Shown piece after piece: positions 1-7,785 of a DNA stretch of 45,977 nt. The notes below the pieces were generated by a model. The model was not told the origin of the DNA and ran no database searches. It saw nothing but the letters and a program-made list of their open reading frames with translations. The translations under genes were made by a program, and so were the position numbers. The DNA is from Streptosporangium minutum (GTDB lineage: Bacteria; Actinomycetota; Actinomycetes; Streptosporangiales; Streptosporangiaceae): positions 6,608-52,584 of the forward strand of contig NZ_NGFP01000027.1 in NCBI RefSeq assembly GCF_002149035.1. The letters run 5' to 3'. Position 1 is the stretch's first letter. The number at the start of each line of letters is the position of its first letter.

Positions 1-1180
1 CGTCCAGCAGCACGAGCACCGCCCGGTCGGCGACCTTGGCCCGGTACATCGCCGCCCGCTCCTCGACGGAGGAGGGCAGGCCGGCGGAGTCCACGCCGAG
101 CGCCCGCAACAGCTCCGCGAGCGCGTCGGCCGGGTCGCGGGGCGACGCCGAGGCGTCACACAGCCGGACGAACAGCTGGCCGTCCGGATACCGCTGCCGC
201 ACCAGATGCGCGACATGGACCGCCAGCGCGCTCTTCCCGACGCCGGGCGGCCCCGACACCGTCACGATCACCGGCGCCGTCCCGGTGCCGTCCAGCGCGG
301 CGACCAGGTCACGGGTCTCGCCCTCGCGGCCGGCGAAGTCGGCGATGTCGGCCGGGAGCAGGCAGATCCCCGTCCAGGCGGGTTCCCGGACCGTCTCCCA
401 CGCGGGAGCCGGGACGGGGGCGTCGTCGAGGACCGCCGCCTGCAGGCCGCGTAGTTCCTGGCCGGGTTCCACGCCCAGCTCGGCGACGAGCGTCGAGCGG
501 GCCCGCCGGTACGCCTCCAGCGCCTCGGCGCGCCGGCCCGCCCGGTGCAGCGCCAGCATGAACCGGTGCCACAGGCGTTCGTTGAGCGGCGCGGCCTCCA
601 CCAGCGGTGTCAGCTCACCGACGAGCTCGTCGTGCAGGCCGAGCCGCAGGCGCACGTCGATCCAGCCGAGCCGGGCGTTCTCCCGGCGCTCCTCCAGCTC
701 GGCGACGCGCGCCTGCATCGTCGCGGCCAGCGGCACGTCCTCGGCCGGTCGGCCGCGCCACAGCGCCAGCGCCTCGGCGAACAGCCGGTTCGCCGTGGCG
801 GCGTCGCCGCCCGCCGCCTCCAGCCGGGCTCGCCGTACGGCCTCGTCGAAGGCGAGCAGATCCAGCCGGTCGGGGCCGAGGCGCAGGCGGTAGCCGTACG
901 GCACGGTCTCGACCTCGATCGCGGCACGGCGCAGCGCGGTCAGGTACGTCTGAAGGTTCGGCAGGGCGGACCGGGGCGGGTCGTCCCACACCGAGGCGAT
1001 CAGCCGGTCCCTGGACAGCACGGTGTCCGGATGGAGCAGGAAGACGCCGAGCACCGCGCGCACCTTGGCGGCCAGCCGGAGCGGCTGCCCGGCATCGGTG
1101 ACCCGGACCGGTCCGAGGACCGCGAAGTCCACTTCGTCTCCCGGAACGATCAGCGGTTCTGCAGCTTCTATGGCGACCAT
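1..1180 (-). CDS. SARP/AfsR-type transcriptional activator, C-terminus beyond window
   Basis: About 393 codons are visible; the rest lies beyond base 1. An OmpR-like winged helix (about residues 15-100, beginning DFAVLGPVRV) is followed by a bacterial transcriptional activation (BTAD) domain (about 105-260). An NB-ARC ATPase then starts with the P-loop GPPGVGKS (310-317, Lys316), and a Walker-B-like AVLVLLD sits at the cut edge. This is the AfsR/SARP architecture, which typically activates secondary-metabolite clusters. I chose the ATG at 1180 because it gives a few residues before the first beta strand; no good Shine-Dalgarno precedes it, so an internal GTG is possible. It diverges from the micro-ORF/E1/M50 genes with about 60 bp between start codons, so it is the natural candidate regulator of that locus (inference). 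Confidence 0.88.
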   Translation of the reverse strand, partial: MVAIEAAEPLIVPGDEVDFAVLGPVRVTDAGQPLRLAAKVRAVLGVFLLHPDTVLSRDRLIASVWDDPPRSALPNLQTYLTALRRAAIEVETVPYGYRLRLGPDRLDLLAFDEAVRRARLEAAGGDAATANRLFAEALALWRGRPAEDVPLAATMQARVAELEERRENARLGWIDVRLRLGLHDELVGELTPLVEAAPLNERLWHRFMLALHRAGRRAEALEAYRRARSTLVAELGVEPGQELRGLQAAVLDDAPVPAPAWETVREPAWTGICLLPADIADFAGREGETRDLVAALDGTGTAPVIVTVSGPPGVGKSALAVHVAHLVRQRYPDGQLFVRLCDASASPRDPADALAELLRALGVDSAGLPSSVEERAAMYRAKVADRAVLVLLD

Positions 1181-1227
1181 ATGCGGTTTCTGTGGGCGAA
1201 GGGAGGAGCTTGATCAAAGACATCCGG

Positions 1228-1235
1228 AAGGAGGT
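1228..1235 (+). promoter_or_regulatory. Perfect Shine-Dalgarno before the micro-ORF
   Basis: AAGGAGGT is an exact match to the anti-Shine-Dalgarno. It ends 7 bases before the ATG at 1243. It decides the start of the 18-codon ORF and argues that this tiny frame is translated. Confidence 0.7.
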
Positions 1236-1242
1236 GGATGAG

Positions 1243-1299
1243 ATGAAGATCGAGGTTCGCAAGGTGGAAGCCGTCAAGGCCACCCAGTTCATGACCTGA
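1243..1299 (+). CDS. Candidate RiPP precursor micropeptide (18 aa)
   Basis: The ORF encodes MKIEVRKVEAVKATQFMT and stops at TGA 1297-1299. It is preceded by a perfect Shine-Dalgarno at 7-base spacing. A longer form from TTG 1210 (29 aa, in frame, adding IKDIRKEVDE before the Met) is possible, but GGGAGG lies only 3 bases upstream of that TTG. I do not recognise the peptide. It is charged and amphipathic at the N-terminus (leader-like), with a short Thr/Gln/Phe/Met/Thr tail that could be a core. It is the first gene of a co-directional set with an E1-like enzyme and an M50 protease, both carrying PqqD-like domains that usually bind RiPP leaders. A strong hairpin follows directly. The precursor role is an inference from context. 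It could instead be a regulatory upstream ORF controlling translation or attenuation of the genes behind it. Confidence 0.55.
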   Translation: MKIEVRKVEAVKATQFMT

Positions 1300-1313
1300 G
1301 GCACCGCCTCTCA

Positions 1314-1350
1314 GCCGGTCGGGAGGTGGCACGGCCGCCTCCCGGCCGGC
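1314..1350 (+). terminator. Hairpin between micro-ORF and E1 gene (attenuator or partial terminator)
   Basis: The left arm GCCGGTCGGGAGG (1314-1326) pairs with CCTCCCGGCCGGC (1338-1350). This gives 13 pairs with a single G-U, around an 11-base loop. No T-tract follows. It lies 14 bases after the micro-ORF stop and 29 bases before the E1 start. That position suits partial termination giving more precursor than enzyme mRNA, as seen in many RiPP operons, or 3'-end protection (inference). Confidence 0.6.
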
Positions 1351-1379
1351 TCCGTCCCGACGAGCGATGCGGATGAGCG

Positions 1380-2468
1380 ATGCTGGTGATGTTGAAAGAG
1401 TGCGCCTGGGAGTCTCTCGGTGACGAACTGGTGGTGGTCCACGACCCGCGCGAGGCGTACACGCTGGCTGATCCGGACGGCCGGATCGCGGCTCTCCTCG
1501 ACGAGCTGGCCCGCGGGCCGGCCACGGCGGAGGAGCTGAGCGAGGCGCTGACCGCGCGAGGCGTGGCCGTCACGGGAGACAACGTCCGCGACGGTCTCAC
1601 CGGGCTCGACTCCCTCGGCCTGGTCGAGAACGCCGACGAACGCCTGCTGGGCGACCCGGACGCCGACGAGCGGCATTTCTCCAACCTGACGTTCTTCGGG
1701 GTCTTCGCCCGGCTCGGCAGGTCGCGAGCGGAGTTCGTCCGGCGGCTGCGCGACTCCCACGTCCTCGTGCTCGGTGCGGGCGGCGGCGGCTCGTCCCTCG
1801 TGCAGTGCCTGGCCGGGCTCGGCGTCGGCGCGCTGACGCTGGTGGACCGCGACGACATCGCTCCGCGCAACTTCGCCCGCCAGTTCCTCTACCGGCACGC
1901 CGACATCGGCCGGTCGAAGGCGGAACGCGCCGCCGAATGGGTGCGCGAGTACGACCCGGGCATCGAGGTCCGCGCCGTGGACCGGTGGATCTCCGGCCCG
2001 GACGACCTCAAGGACCTGACCGGGGACGTCCATGTGATCGCCGGCGGCCTCGACGGCGCGCTGGACGCGAACCTGTGGGTCAACGAGGCGGCGCTGCGCG
2101 CGGGCGTCCCCTGGGTGGCCGGCGGGATGACCCGCACCCAGCTCATCTACTTCTCCGTCGACCCGGGCAAGAGCGCCTGCCTGCGCTGCGACGAGTCCGA
2201 CCTGCCCCGCCTGGACGAACGCACGACCGCGGCGGTCGCCCATCGGCTCACCCGCGGGCTGCGGCTCGCCAACGGCCTCACCGGGCCGATGGCGATGCAG
2301 GTCGGGTCGCTGGTCGCCTACGAGGTCATGCGTTACCTGACCGGCGTCGAGCCGCCGCGCGCGGCCGGGTTCCGGGTGGTCGTCGACCTGCTCAACGGGC
2401 TCGTCCCAGTGTGGCGACCGTTTCCCCGTGATCCCGCCTGCCCGGCGTGCGCACTGGCCCGGCGGTGA
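1380..2468 (+). CDS. ThiF/E1-like adenylyltransferase with N-terminal PqqD-like domain
   Basis: The protein has 362 aa. Residues about 5-85 look like a PqqD/RRE winged helix (VVVHDPREAYTLAD, then helices ending LDSLGLVE). This fold binds leader peptides in RiPP pathways. Residues about 115-350 form an E1/ThiF/MccB-like adenylating domain with the nucleotide loop GAGGGGS (132-138), VDRDDI, and a Lys in GRSKAE. Two cysteine pairs, C267/C270 and C354/C357, match the structural zinc site of MoeB/ThiF/MccB proteins. Relatives such as MccB (microcin C7) and PaaA (pantocin A) adenylate a carboxylate of a short ribosomal peptide. No YcaO partner lies nearby, so this is not a typical azole (TOMM) cluster. 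The ATG at 1380 lacks a clear Shine-Dalgarno; the in-frame ATG at 1389 is an alternative. The stop is 4 bases before the M50 gene. Fold confidence is high; the reaction is unknown. Confidence 0.88.
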   Translation: MLVMLKECAWESLGDELVVVHDPREAYTLADPDGRIAALLDELARGPATAEELSEALTARGVAVTGDNVRDGLTGLDSLGLVENADERLLGDPDADERHFSNLTFFGVFARLGRSRAEFVRRLRDSHVLVLGAGGGGSSLVQCLAGLGVGALTLVDRDDIAPRNFARQFLYRHADIGRSKAERAAEWVREYDPGIEVRAVDRWISGPDDLKDLTGDVHVIAGGLDGALDANLWVNEAALRAGVPWVAGGMTRTQLIYFSVDPGKSACLRCDESDLPRLDERTTAAVAHRLTRGLRLANGLTGPMAMQVGSLVAYEVMRYLTGVEPPRAAGFRVVVDLLNGLVPVWRPFPRDPACPACALARR

Positions 2469-2472
2469 GCCG

Positions 2473-3666
2473 ATGAGCGGCAGGGTCCCGCTGCGCCCGC
2501 TCAGCGTGGTCGAGGAGGACGATGAGGTACTGGTCGGCGATCCCGCCACCGGCACCTTCGTGACCATGCCGGCCGTGGGCGGAGTGGTGATCTCGGCGCT
2601 GCTGCGCGGCGCGACCGAGGAGGAGGCCGCAGCCGAGGCCGAGGCGTTCGCCGGTGAGCCCGTGGACATGCCGTCGTTCGTGGCGACCCTCGCCGAGCTG
2701 GGATTCGTCGACGACCGGCCCGACGTGGAACGCCGGGCCGTACGCACCGCGCCCATCCAGATGCGGCGCTGGATGGCGGGGGTCAGCCAGCGCGCGGCCC
2801 GCCCCTTCTTCGGACCGGTGGCCTGGACCTGCTACACCGTCCTGGCGCTGTTCTGCCTGGCCGTCTTCGCCGCCTCGCCGTCCCTGTTCCCGAGCCCGGC
2901 CCGGGACGCGTTCCTGCTCGACGACGTCGGGCTGAGCGCGCTGCTGCTCGTGCCGTTCGTCCTGGTCTCCACGGCTCTGCACGAGGGCGGCCACTGGCTC
3001 GCCGCCCGGGCGATCGGCGTCGAGTCCCGGTTCGGGATGGACCGGCGGATGATGCTGCCCGTCCTGGAGACCGACCTCTCCCAGATCTGGACGGTGCCGC
3101 GCCGCCGCCGCTACGGGCCGCTGCTCGGCGGGACGGCGGTGGACGTGGTCCTGCTCAGCCTGCTGCTGGGCGCCCGCCTGCTGATCCGGCAGGGGACGTG
3201 GTCACCGGACCCCCTGGTGGACGCGACGCTCTCGACATGGGTGTTCGTGAAGCTGGCGGGCCTGCTGTGGCAGTGCATGGTCTTCCTGCGCACCGACCTG
3301 TACGGGGTGCTGGTCAACGCGCTCGGCTGCCGCGACCTGTGGCGGGTCAAGACGCTGATGCTGCGGCGCGCGTTCGGCAGGCTCACCCCGGCGCAGGCGG
3401 CGGAGCTGGACTCGGCCGCGCCCGCCGACGTGCGGGCCGGGCGGTGGTTCCGGTGGCTGTGGCTGGCCGGGTTCGCCGGGGTGCTGGCCTGGTCCGTCTT
3501 CTTCGTGGCCCCCGTCGTGGTGACCGTGCTGGTGTGGGCGGCCGGGGGGCTTCTGCTCGGGCCGCTCAGCTCGCGGTTCTGGTACGCGTTGCTGTGCGCC
3601 GTCCTGCTGCTCGGCCCGTACCTCCTGGCCGCCTCCCTGGCCGTCCGGGAGTACACCCGGCGGTAG
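2473..3666 (+). CDS. Membrane M50-type zinc metalloprotease with N-terminal PqqD-like domain
   Basis: The protein has 397 aa. Residues about 5-85 resemble another PqqD-like domain (VLVGDPATGTFVTMPAVGG, then LAELGFVDD). Next are about six hydrophobic segments. HEGGH at 170-174 is the HExxH zinc motif of M50 intramembrane proteases, followed downstream by FLRTDLYGVLVN, which places an Asp as in YydH-like peptide metalloproteases. YydH-type enzymes accompany RiPP precursors, where a role in peptide processing or export is assumed. Here leader cleavage is the obvious proposal (inference). The start is the ATG 4 bases after the E1 stop, and the two genes are surely co-transcribed. A longer in-frame start at 2428 would overlap the E1 gene by 41 bases and lacks a Shine-Dalgarno. 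Confidence 0.87.
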   Translation: MSGRVPLRPLSVVEEDDEVLVGDPATGTFVTMPAVGGVVISALLRGATEEEAAAEAEAFAGEPVDMPSFVATLAELGFVDDRPDVERRAVRTAPIQMRRWMAGVSQRAARPFFGPVAWTCYTVLALFCLAVFAASPSLFPSPARDAFLLDDVGLSALLLVPFVLVSTALHEGGHWLAARAIGVESRFGMDRRMMLPVLETDLSQIWTVPRRRRYGPLLGGTAVDVVLLSLLLGARLLIRQGTWSPDPLVDATLSTWVFVKLAGLLWQCMVFLRTDLYGVLVNALGCRDLWRVKTLMLRRAFGRLTPAQAAELDSAAPADVRAGRWFRWLWLAGFAGVLAWSVFFVAPVVVTVLVWAAGGLLLGPLSSRFWYALLCAVLLLGPYLLAASLAVREYTRR

Positions 3667-3750
3667 ACGGGGGCATCGTACGGCAACCGGCTCGCGAGCC
3701 TCGCCGGTCGGTACGGCGGGCGGCCCAACAAACCTGATCAAGGAGTTGAC

Positions 3751-4902
3751 GTGTGGGAAATCAACGGTCGTCGGGGAAAGGCCCTGCGTGGCGCCGGCCT
3801 CGCGCTGCTTCTGGCGGCGGTTCTCGCGGGCTGCGGGGACGGCGACGGACGGTCCGCGGGCCCGGCCGGATCCGCGTCCCGTGCGCCGGAAGGATCGGCG
3901 TCCCCTACGACGGAAGGGTCGGCGTCCGCCACGCCGACGGTTTCCAGGACCGGGCTGCTCTACCGGGACAGGGAGATCTCGCTGAGTGACATCCAGGCGA
4001 TCAAGAACGGATGCCCGTCGGACATCTACGTGGAGTTCGCGGACAGCGGGCCGCGCGTCCTCGGGTCCGACGAGTCGAACCCGCGCCTGAATGACTACGG
4101 GGATCAGACGGAGGAGGGCAGGCCGCCCATCCTGGCGTGGTCGCCCCCATGCTCCTCGGCGAACGGGCGGTTCGACTTCGACGACGTGGCCGTCGCCAAG
4201 GCGGCCGCGGACGCCGGGGACCTCGATGAGGCGGGCTGCCGGGACGCCGCACGGGCGGCGGTCGGCAGCGGTACGGACATCGACCGCTACGGCACCCAGG
4301 CCCTGGCGGTGGGAGACCGGTTCTGTGAGGACTTCGCCGCCGAGGGCCGCGTGGTCCTCCTGCGTGTGGTGAAGGTGAGCGGCTCCCCGGTCGCGGAGCT
4401 CACGTTGTCGGCGACCCTGTGGGCCGGGCCGGCCAAGGCCGAGGGCCCGCCGGCGCAGCCCGGTGACAAGGTCTACGAGAACCAGCCCTTCACGGTGGCC
4501 GACGACGTGGCCAAGACACAGGACTGCGGCATCGGCGGTGTCGGGATCGGTTCGGACATGCCGCGCGTCAGGTATCGGCACACACTGTCCGGTGGCGGAG
4601 GGGACGTCGAGTACTTCCCGAGCTGCCTGTCCGGAAGCCCGAAAGTGCGGTTCGGCGGATACGTGGCCCGGGTGGAGGGCGGCGCCGACCCGGACATCAC
4701 CGCCTGCCAGGACGCCGCGGCGCGCGGCGAGCGCGACGACCTCGACGTGCCGGTGTCCGAACTGCGGACCGGGGACCGGTTCTGCATGTTCGACAGCTTC
4801 GAGAAGTACGTCGCCCTGTTGAAGGTGACCGCCGTGACCGCCGAGGCCCCCGTGTCCGCGACCTTCTCGGTCACCCGCTGGGAAGCTCCCGAACCGTCCT
4901 AG
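3751..4902 (+). CDS. Lipoprotein with internal duplication, unknown function
   Basis: The protein has 383 aa. GTG start with AAGGAG 6 bases upstream. A basic N-terminus and hydrophobic stretch end in the lipobox LAGC (Cys28), so it should be anchored outside the membrane. A Ser/Ala/Pro/Thr-rich linker (about 32-66) with tandem EGSAS-like units follows. The rest is two copies of one module. Each starts with a segment ending in Cys (after IQAIKNG and VAKTQD), and each has a later block C-x-DAA...GDRFC...VLLRVVKVSG / VALLKVTAVT (from Cys163 and Cys319). The paired cysteines suggest extracellular disulfides. I do not recognise a named family. It lies 84 bases behind the protease gene on the same strand. 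Roles as an immunity, receptor or delivery lipoprotein for the peptide are speculative. Confidence 0.8.
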   Translation: MWEINGRRGKALRGAGLALLLAAVLAGCGDGDGRSAGPAGSASRAPEGSASPTTEGSASATPTVSRTGLLYRDREISLSDIQAIKNGCPSDIYVEFADSGPRVLGSDESNPRLNDYGDQTEEGRPPILAWSPPCSSANGRFDFDDVAVAKAAADAGDLDEAGCRDAARAAVGSGTDIDRYGTQALAVGDRFCEDFAAEGRVVLLRVVKVSGSPVAELTLSATLWAGPAKAEGPPAQPGDKVYENQPFTVADDVAKTQDCGIGGVGIGSDMPRVRYRHTLSGGGGDVEYFPSCLSGSPKVRFGGYVARVEGGADPDITACQDAAARGERDDLDVPVSELRTGDRFCMFDSFEKYVALLKVTAVTAEAPVSATFSVTRWEAPEPS

Positions 4903-4956
4903 TGCCGCGTTCCTCATAGCAGGTGGACGAACTCATGGCGCAGGACCCGGGAGCGC

Positions 4957-5955
4957 CTAGAGCCATCGTTCCCGGGCGGCGTGCCAGGCGAGCTGCATCC
5001 TGGTCTGCGCGCCGGCGAGCTCCATGATGTGCGACAGGCGCCGCTGCACGGTCCGCTGGCTGAGCCCGAGCTGGCTGGCGATCGACTTGTCCGGCACCCC
5101 GGCGACCAGCAGCGACAGCAGGTACAGGTCGTCGGAGTTCAGCGGGCAGGGATGGGTTCCCTCGGTGAGGGCGCCGTCCTCGGCGATCCGCAGCGGCGTC
5201 GCCCGGTCCCAGTAGCTGTCGAACAGCGCGATCAGCACCTCCAGCAGCTCGCCGCCCCGGATCAGCGCGGCCGTCGGCTCCGCCGTCCCGGCATGCCGTA
5301 CCAGCGGCATCAGGCCGACCTCCCGGTCCACGACCATCAGGCGGACCGGCAGCCGGGGCAGGGCTCGGGCGCTCTCCCCCAGCTTGACGCCGTAGGCCAC
5401 GTTGGCCTGCATCCCCGGCTCCTCCAGCAGGTCGCGCTCGTAGATCACCCGGTAGACCACCCCGCGGCGCAGCGCGTCGAGCTCCTCGTCGTTCTCGGTC
5501 GCGTGCATCACGATCGCGCGTCCCCGGCAGAAGCAGAGAACCTCCTCGCGGGCGTTCTCCTGCAGGTGTTCGAGCTGCTCGCGCATGGCGATCCGGTTGG
5601 GGAGCACCTCGACGAGCCGGTCGGCGTCGCGGCGGCGGGCGTTGCCCCGGTGTTCCTCGGCCAGTTGCTCCACCTCGCGCCGCGCCCAGTCGAGCGACTG
5701 CTGCTGGCGCAGCAGCCGGGCGCCCAGCACGATGTCGGGGGCCACCGCGGTGAAACGCCGCTCCGCCGGGGCGGCCGGCTCCGGGACGGCCGGCCGGACC
5801 AGGCCCCTGGCCTCCATCGACCGCAGCGCCGCCTCGGCCGTCGCGATGTCGAGCCCGAGCTCGCCGGCCAGGTCGGTGACGTCGGCCTCGGCTGCCGTGA
5901 CCAGGAACCGGTAGACGCGTTCCTCCAGCGGATCCAGCCCGACCGTTTCCAACAT
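4957..5955 (-). CDS. TrmB-like/LuxR-type HTH regulator
   Basis: The protein has 332 aa. The N-terminus (LDPLEERVYRFLVTAAEADV...) is a TrmB/MarR-like winged helix at about residues 5-70. A middle sensor-like region of about 180 residues follows. A C-terminal LuxR helix-turn-helix occupies about 275-325 (LSLLVAGVPDKSIASQLGL, then SQRTVQRRLSHI). This architecture is common in actinomycetes. It is convergent with the lipoprotein gene (54 bases apart) and could belong to the peptide locus or stand alone. The ATG at 5955 lacks a visible Shine-Dalgarno. Target genes cannot be read from the sequence. Confidence 0.8.
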   Translation of the reverse strand: MLETVGLDPLEERVYRFLVTAAEADVTDLAGELGLDIATAEAALRSMEARGLVRPAVPEPAAPAERRFTAVAPDIVLGARLLRQQQSLDWARREVEQLAEEHRGNARRRDADRLVEVLPNRIAMREQLEHLQENAREEVLCFCRGRAIVMHATENDEELDALRRGVVYRVIYERDLLEEPGMQANVAYGVKLGESARALPRLPVRLMVVDREVGLMPLVRHAGTAEPTAALIRGGELLEVLIALFDSYWDRATPLRIAEDGALTEGTHPCPLNSDDLYLLSLLVAGVPDKSIASQLGLSQRTVQRRLSHIMELAGAQTRMQLAWHAARERWL

Positions 5956-6127
5956 GTCGCAATAATGCCATCCGAAACACGCATAACGGACGCAACTTCA
6001 CTTCAGAGCCGAGGCCGCCGTGGTGGGCGGTGGAGCAAATCCTCCGGCTGCTCGTGACACCCGAGCGTCTGCCGGAGAATCCGTACGAGAAGGGAGCGCG
6101 CCTCCCCTCCTGACCTCGCACGCGGGT

Positions 6128-6158
6128 ACGGCCGCCGCGCGTCACGGACGGCGGCCGT
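6128..6158 (-). terminator. Hairpin at the end of the steroid side-chain operon
   Basis: ACGGCCGCC (6128-6136) pairs perfectly with GGCGGCCGT (6150-6158) around a 13-base loop. It sits directly at the stop codon of the last gene of the operon. There is no T-tract, as is usual in very GC-rich actinomycetes. Confidence 0.55.
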
Positions 6159-7330
6159 CACTCCGCCGACAGGATCAGGCCACTGGTGGGCACGCCGGTC
6201 CCGGCGGTGACCAGGACGTTACGGACCCCGGCGACCTGGTTCACCGAGGTGCCCCGGATCTGCCTGACGGCCTCGGCGATGCCGTTCATGCCGTGGATGT
6301 AGGCCTCGCCGAGCTGGCCGCCGTGCGGGTTGACCGGCAGGCGGCCGTCGATCTCGATGCCGCCGCCGGCCACGAAGTCCCGCGCCTCGCCCCGGCCGCA
6401 GAAGCCGAGCTCCTCCAGCTGGGTGAGCACGAACGGGGTGAAGTGGTCGTACAGGATGGCGGTCTGGATGTCGGCGGGCCCCAGGCCGGACTGCTCCCAG
6501 AGCCGGCGGCCGACCACCCCCATCTCCGGCAGGCCGGTCATCTCGTCGCGGTAGTAGCTGGTCATCATCAGCTGGCCGGCCCCGGCGCCCTGGGCCGCGG
6601 CGCCGATCAGCGCGGGCGACCGGCGCAGGTCCCTGGCCCGCTCGGCGGAGGTGACCACCAGGGCCACCGCACCGTCGCTCTCCTGGCAGCAGTCGAGCAG
6701 GTGCAGCGGCTCGACGATCCACTTGGACGCCTGGTGCTCCTCCAGCGTGATCGGGCGGCCGTGGAACCACGCCGCGGGGTTGGTGGCCGCGTGCCGGCGC
6801 ATGGCCACGGCCACCCGGCCGAAGTCCTCGGACGTCACACCGTAGGCGTGCATGTAGCGCCGGGCGAACATGGCGACCCAGGCCGCCGGGGTCATCAGCC
6901 CGTACGGCACGTGCCAGCTCATCTCAAGGCCCTGCGACGAGGGCTCGCCGCCGATCCGCGCGTCGGGCTGGCCGAACCTGCGCCCCGAGCGCTCGTTGAA
7001 CGCGCGGTAGCAGACCACGGTCTCGGCGACCCCGGTGGCCACCGCCATCGCCGCGTGCAGCACGGTGCCGCACGCGGCGCCGCCGCCGTAGTGCACGCGG
7101 GAGAAGAACGTCAGATCGCCGATGCCCACCTCGCGGGCCACGGCGATCTCCTGGTTGGTGTCCTGGGTGTAGGTCACCAGCCCGTCCACGTCCGAGGGGC
7201 TCAGGCCCGCGTCGTCCAGCGCCGCGAACACCGCCTCGGCGGCGAGCTGGAGCTCGGACCGGCCTGACTGCTTGGAGAACTCGGTCGCGCCGATGCCGGC
7301 GACAGCCGTACTCCCCGGAAGGGAGACCAC
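6158..7330 (-). CDS. ltp2: Thiolase-fold steroid side-chain aldolase (Ltp2)
   Basis: The protein has 390 aa and belongs to the SCP-x/thiolase-like family. Ltp2 performs a retro-aldol cleavage of the C17 side chain of 17-hydroxy-3-oxo-pregnene-carboxyl-CoA, together with the DUF35 domain of ChsH2. The C-terminal NPHGGQLGEAYIHG block replaces the classical thiolase active-site region; Tyr344 in it is a candidate catalytic residue, since this family is described as using tyrosines instead of the thiolase cysteine. The gene order chsE1-chsE2-chsH2-chsH1-ltp2 equals that of the mycobacterial igr operon, which strongly supports the name. GTG start at 7330, with AAAGG about 12 bases upstream; it lies 44 bases behind chsH1. 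A generic lipid-transfer-protein thiolase is the alternative if context is ignored. Confidence 0.88.
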   Translation of the reverse strand: MVSLPGSTAVAGIGATEFSKQSGRSELQLAAEAVFAALDDAGLSPSDVDGLVTYTQDTNQEIAVAREVGIGDLTFFSRVHYGGGAACGTVLHAAMAVATGVAETVVCYRAFNERSGRRFGQPDARIGGEPSSQGLEMSWHVPYGLMTPAAWVAMFARRYMHAYGVTSEDFGRVAVAMRRHAATNPAAWFHGRPITLEEHQASKWIVEPLHLLDCCQESDGAVALVVTSAERARDLRRSPALIGAAAQGAGAGQLMMTSYYRDEMTGLPEMGVVGRRLWEQSGLGPADIQTAILYDHFTPFVLTQLEELGFCGRGEARDFVAGGGIEIDGRLPVNPHGGQLGEAYIHGMNGIAEAVRQIRGTSVNQVAGVRNVLVTAGTGVPTSGLILSAE

Positions 7331-7374
7331 GGTGATGGGTGCCTTTCTTCGGATGGAGCGCGCGGAGGCCGCGG

Positions 7375-7785
7375 TCAGCGGTCGGGGAGGGCGAACCGGA
7401 CGGTGCCGGAGGCGTGGTCGCCGAGGCTGACCTTGCCCCGGACCTCGACGGTGAACTCGCCGTTCTCGCAGGCGACGACGGTGCCGGTGAAGGTCAGCGT
7501 GTCACCCGCGTAGGCGGGGACGCCGAGCTTGACGTTGATGCCGCGGATCAGCGCCTCGGGACCCGCCCAGTCGGTGACGTAGCGCTCGACGAGGCCCATC
7601 GTGGTCAGGATGTTGAGGAAGATGTCCTTGGAACCCTGTGCTCTGGCGCGTCCGACGTCGTGGTGGACCGGGGTGAAGTCCATCGTCGCCAGCGCCGTCG
7701 AGACGATCGCGGTGGGCGTCAGCTCGATCACGAGATCGGGGAGGACGGATCCGATCTCGACCTGGTCTCCGGTAAGCGTCCGCAT
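7375..7785 (-). CDS. chsH1: MaoC-like enoyl-CoA hydratase small subunit (ChsH1)
   Basis: The protein has 136 aa and is a single hot-dog MaoC-like domain (begins MRTLTGDQVEIGSV; contains DFTPVHHDVGRARAQG). That segment aligns with the hydratase-2 motif, in which an Asp and a His activate water. In the igr pathway ChsH1 pairs with ChsH2 to hydrate the C22 enoyl-CoA before Ltp2 cleavage. The ATG at 7785 overlaps the chsH2 stop by one base (TGATG), so translation is coupled. A GTG 21 bases upstream is in frame but would lie inside chsH2. Confidence 0.87.
   Translation of the reverse strand: MRTLTGDQVEIGSVLPDLVIELTPTAIVSTALATMDFTPVHHDVGRARAQGSKDIFLNILTTMGLVERYVTDWAGPEALIRGINVKLGVPAYAGDTLTFTGTVVACENGEFTVEVRGKVSLGDHASGTVRFALPDR

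Noticed and set aside
36-1213. Plus-strand open frames at the left edge
   Set aside because: They are shadows of the minus-strand SARP gene, which has a winged helix, BTAD and P-loop in order.
1380-2468. E1-like gene as housekeeping MoeB/ThiF
   Set aside because: It has an N-terminal PqqD-like domain, lacks ThiS/MoaD neighbours, and sits with a PqqD-M50 protease; a TOMM assignment was also dropped because there is no YcaO gene.
6158-7330. Ordinary acetyl-CoA acetyltransferase
   Set aside because: The C-terminal GEAYIHG region and the chsH2 DUF35 partner fit the Ltp2 aldolase, not a biosynthetic thiolase.
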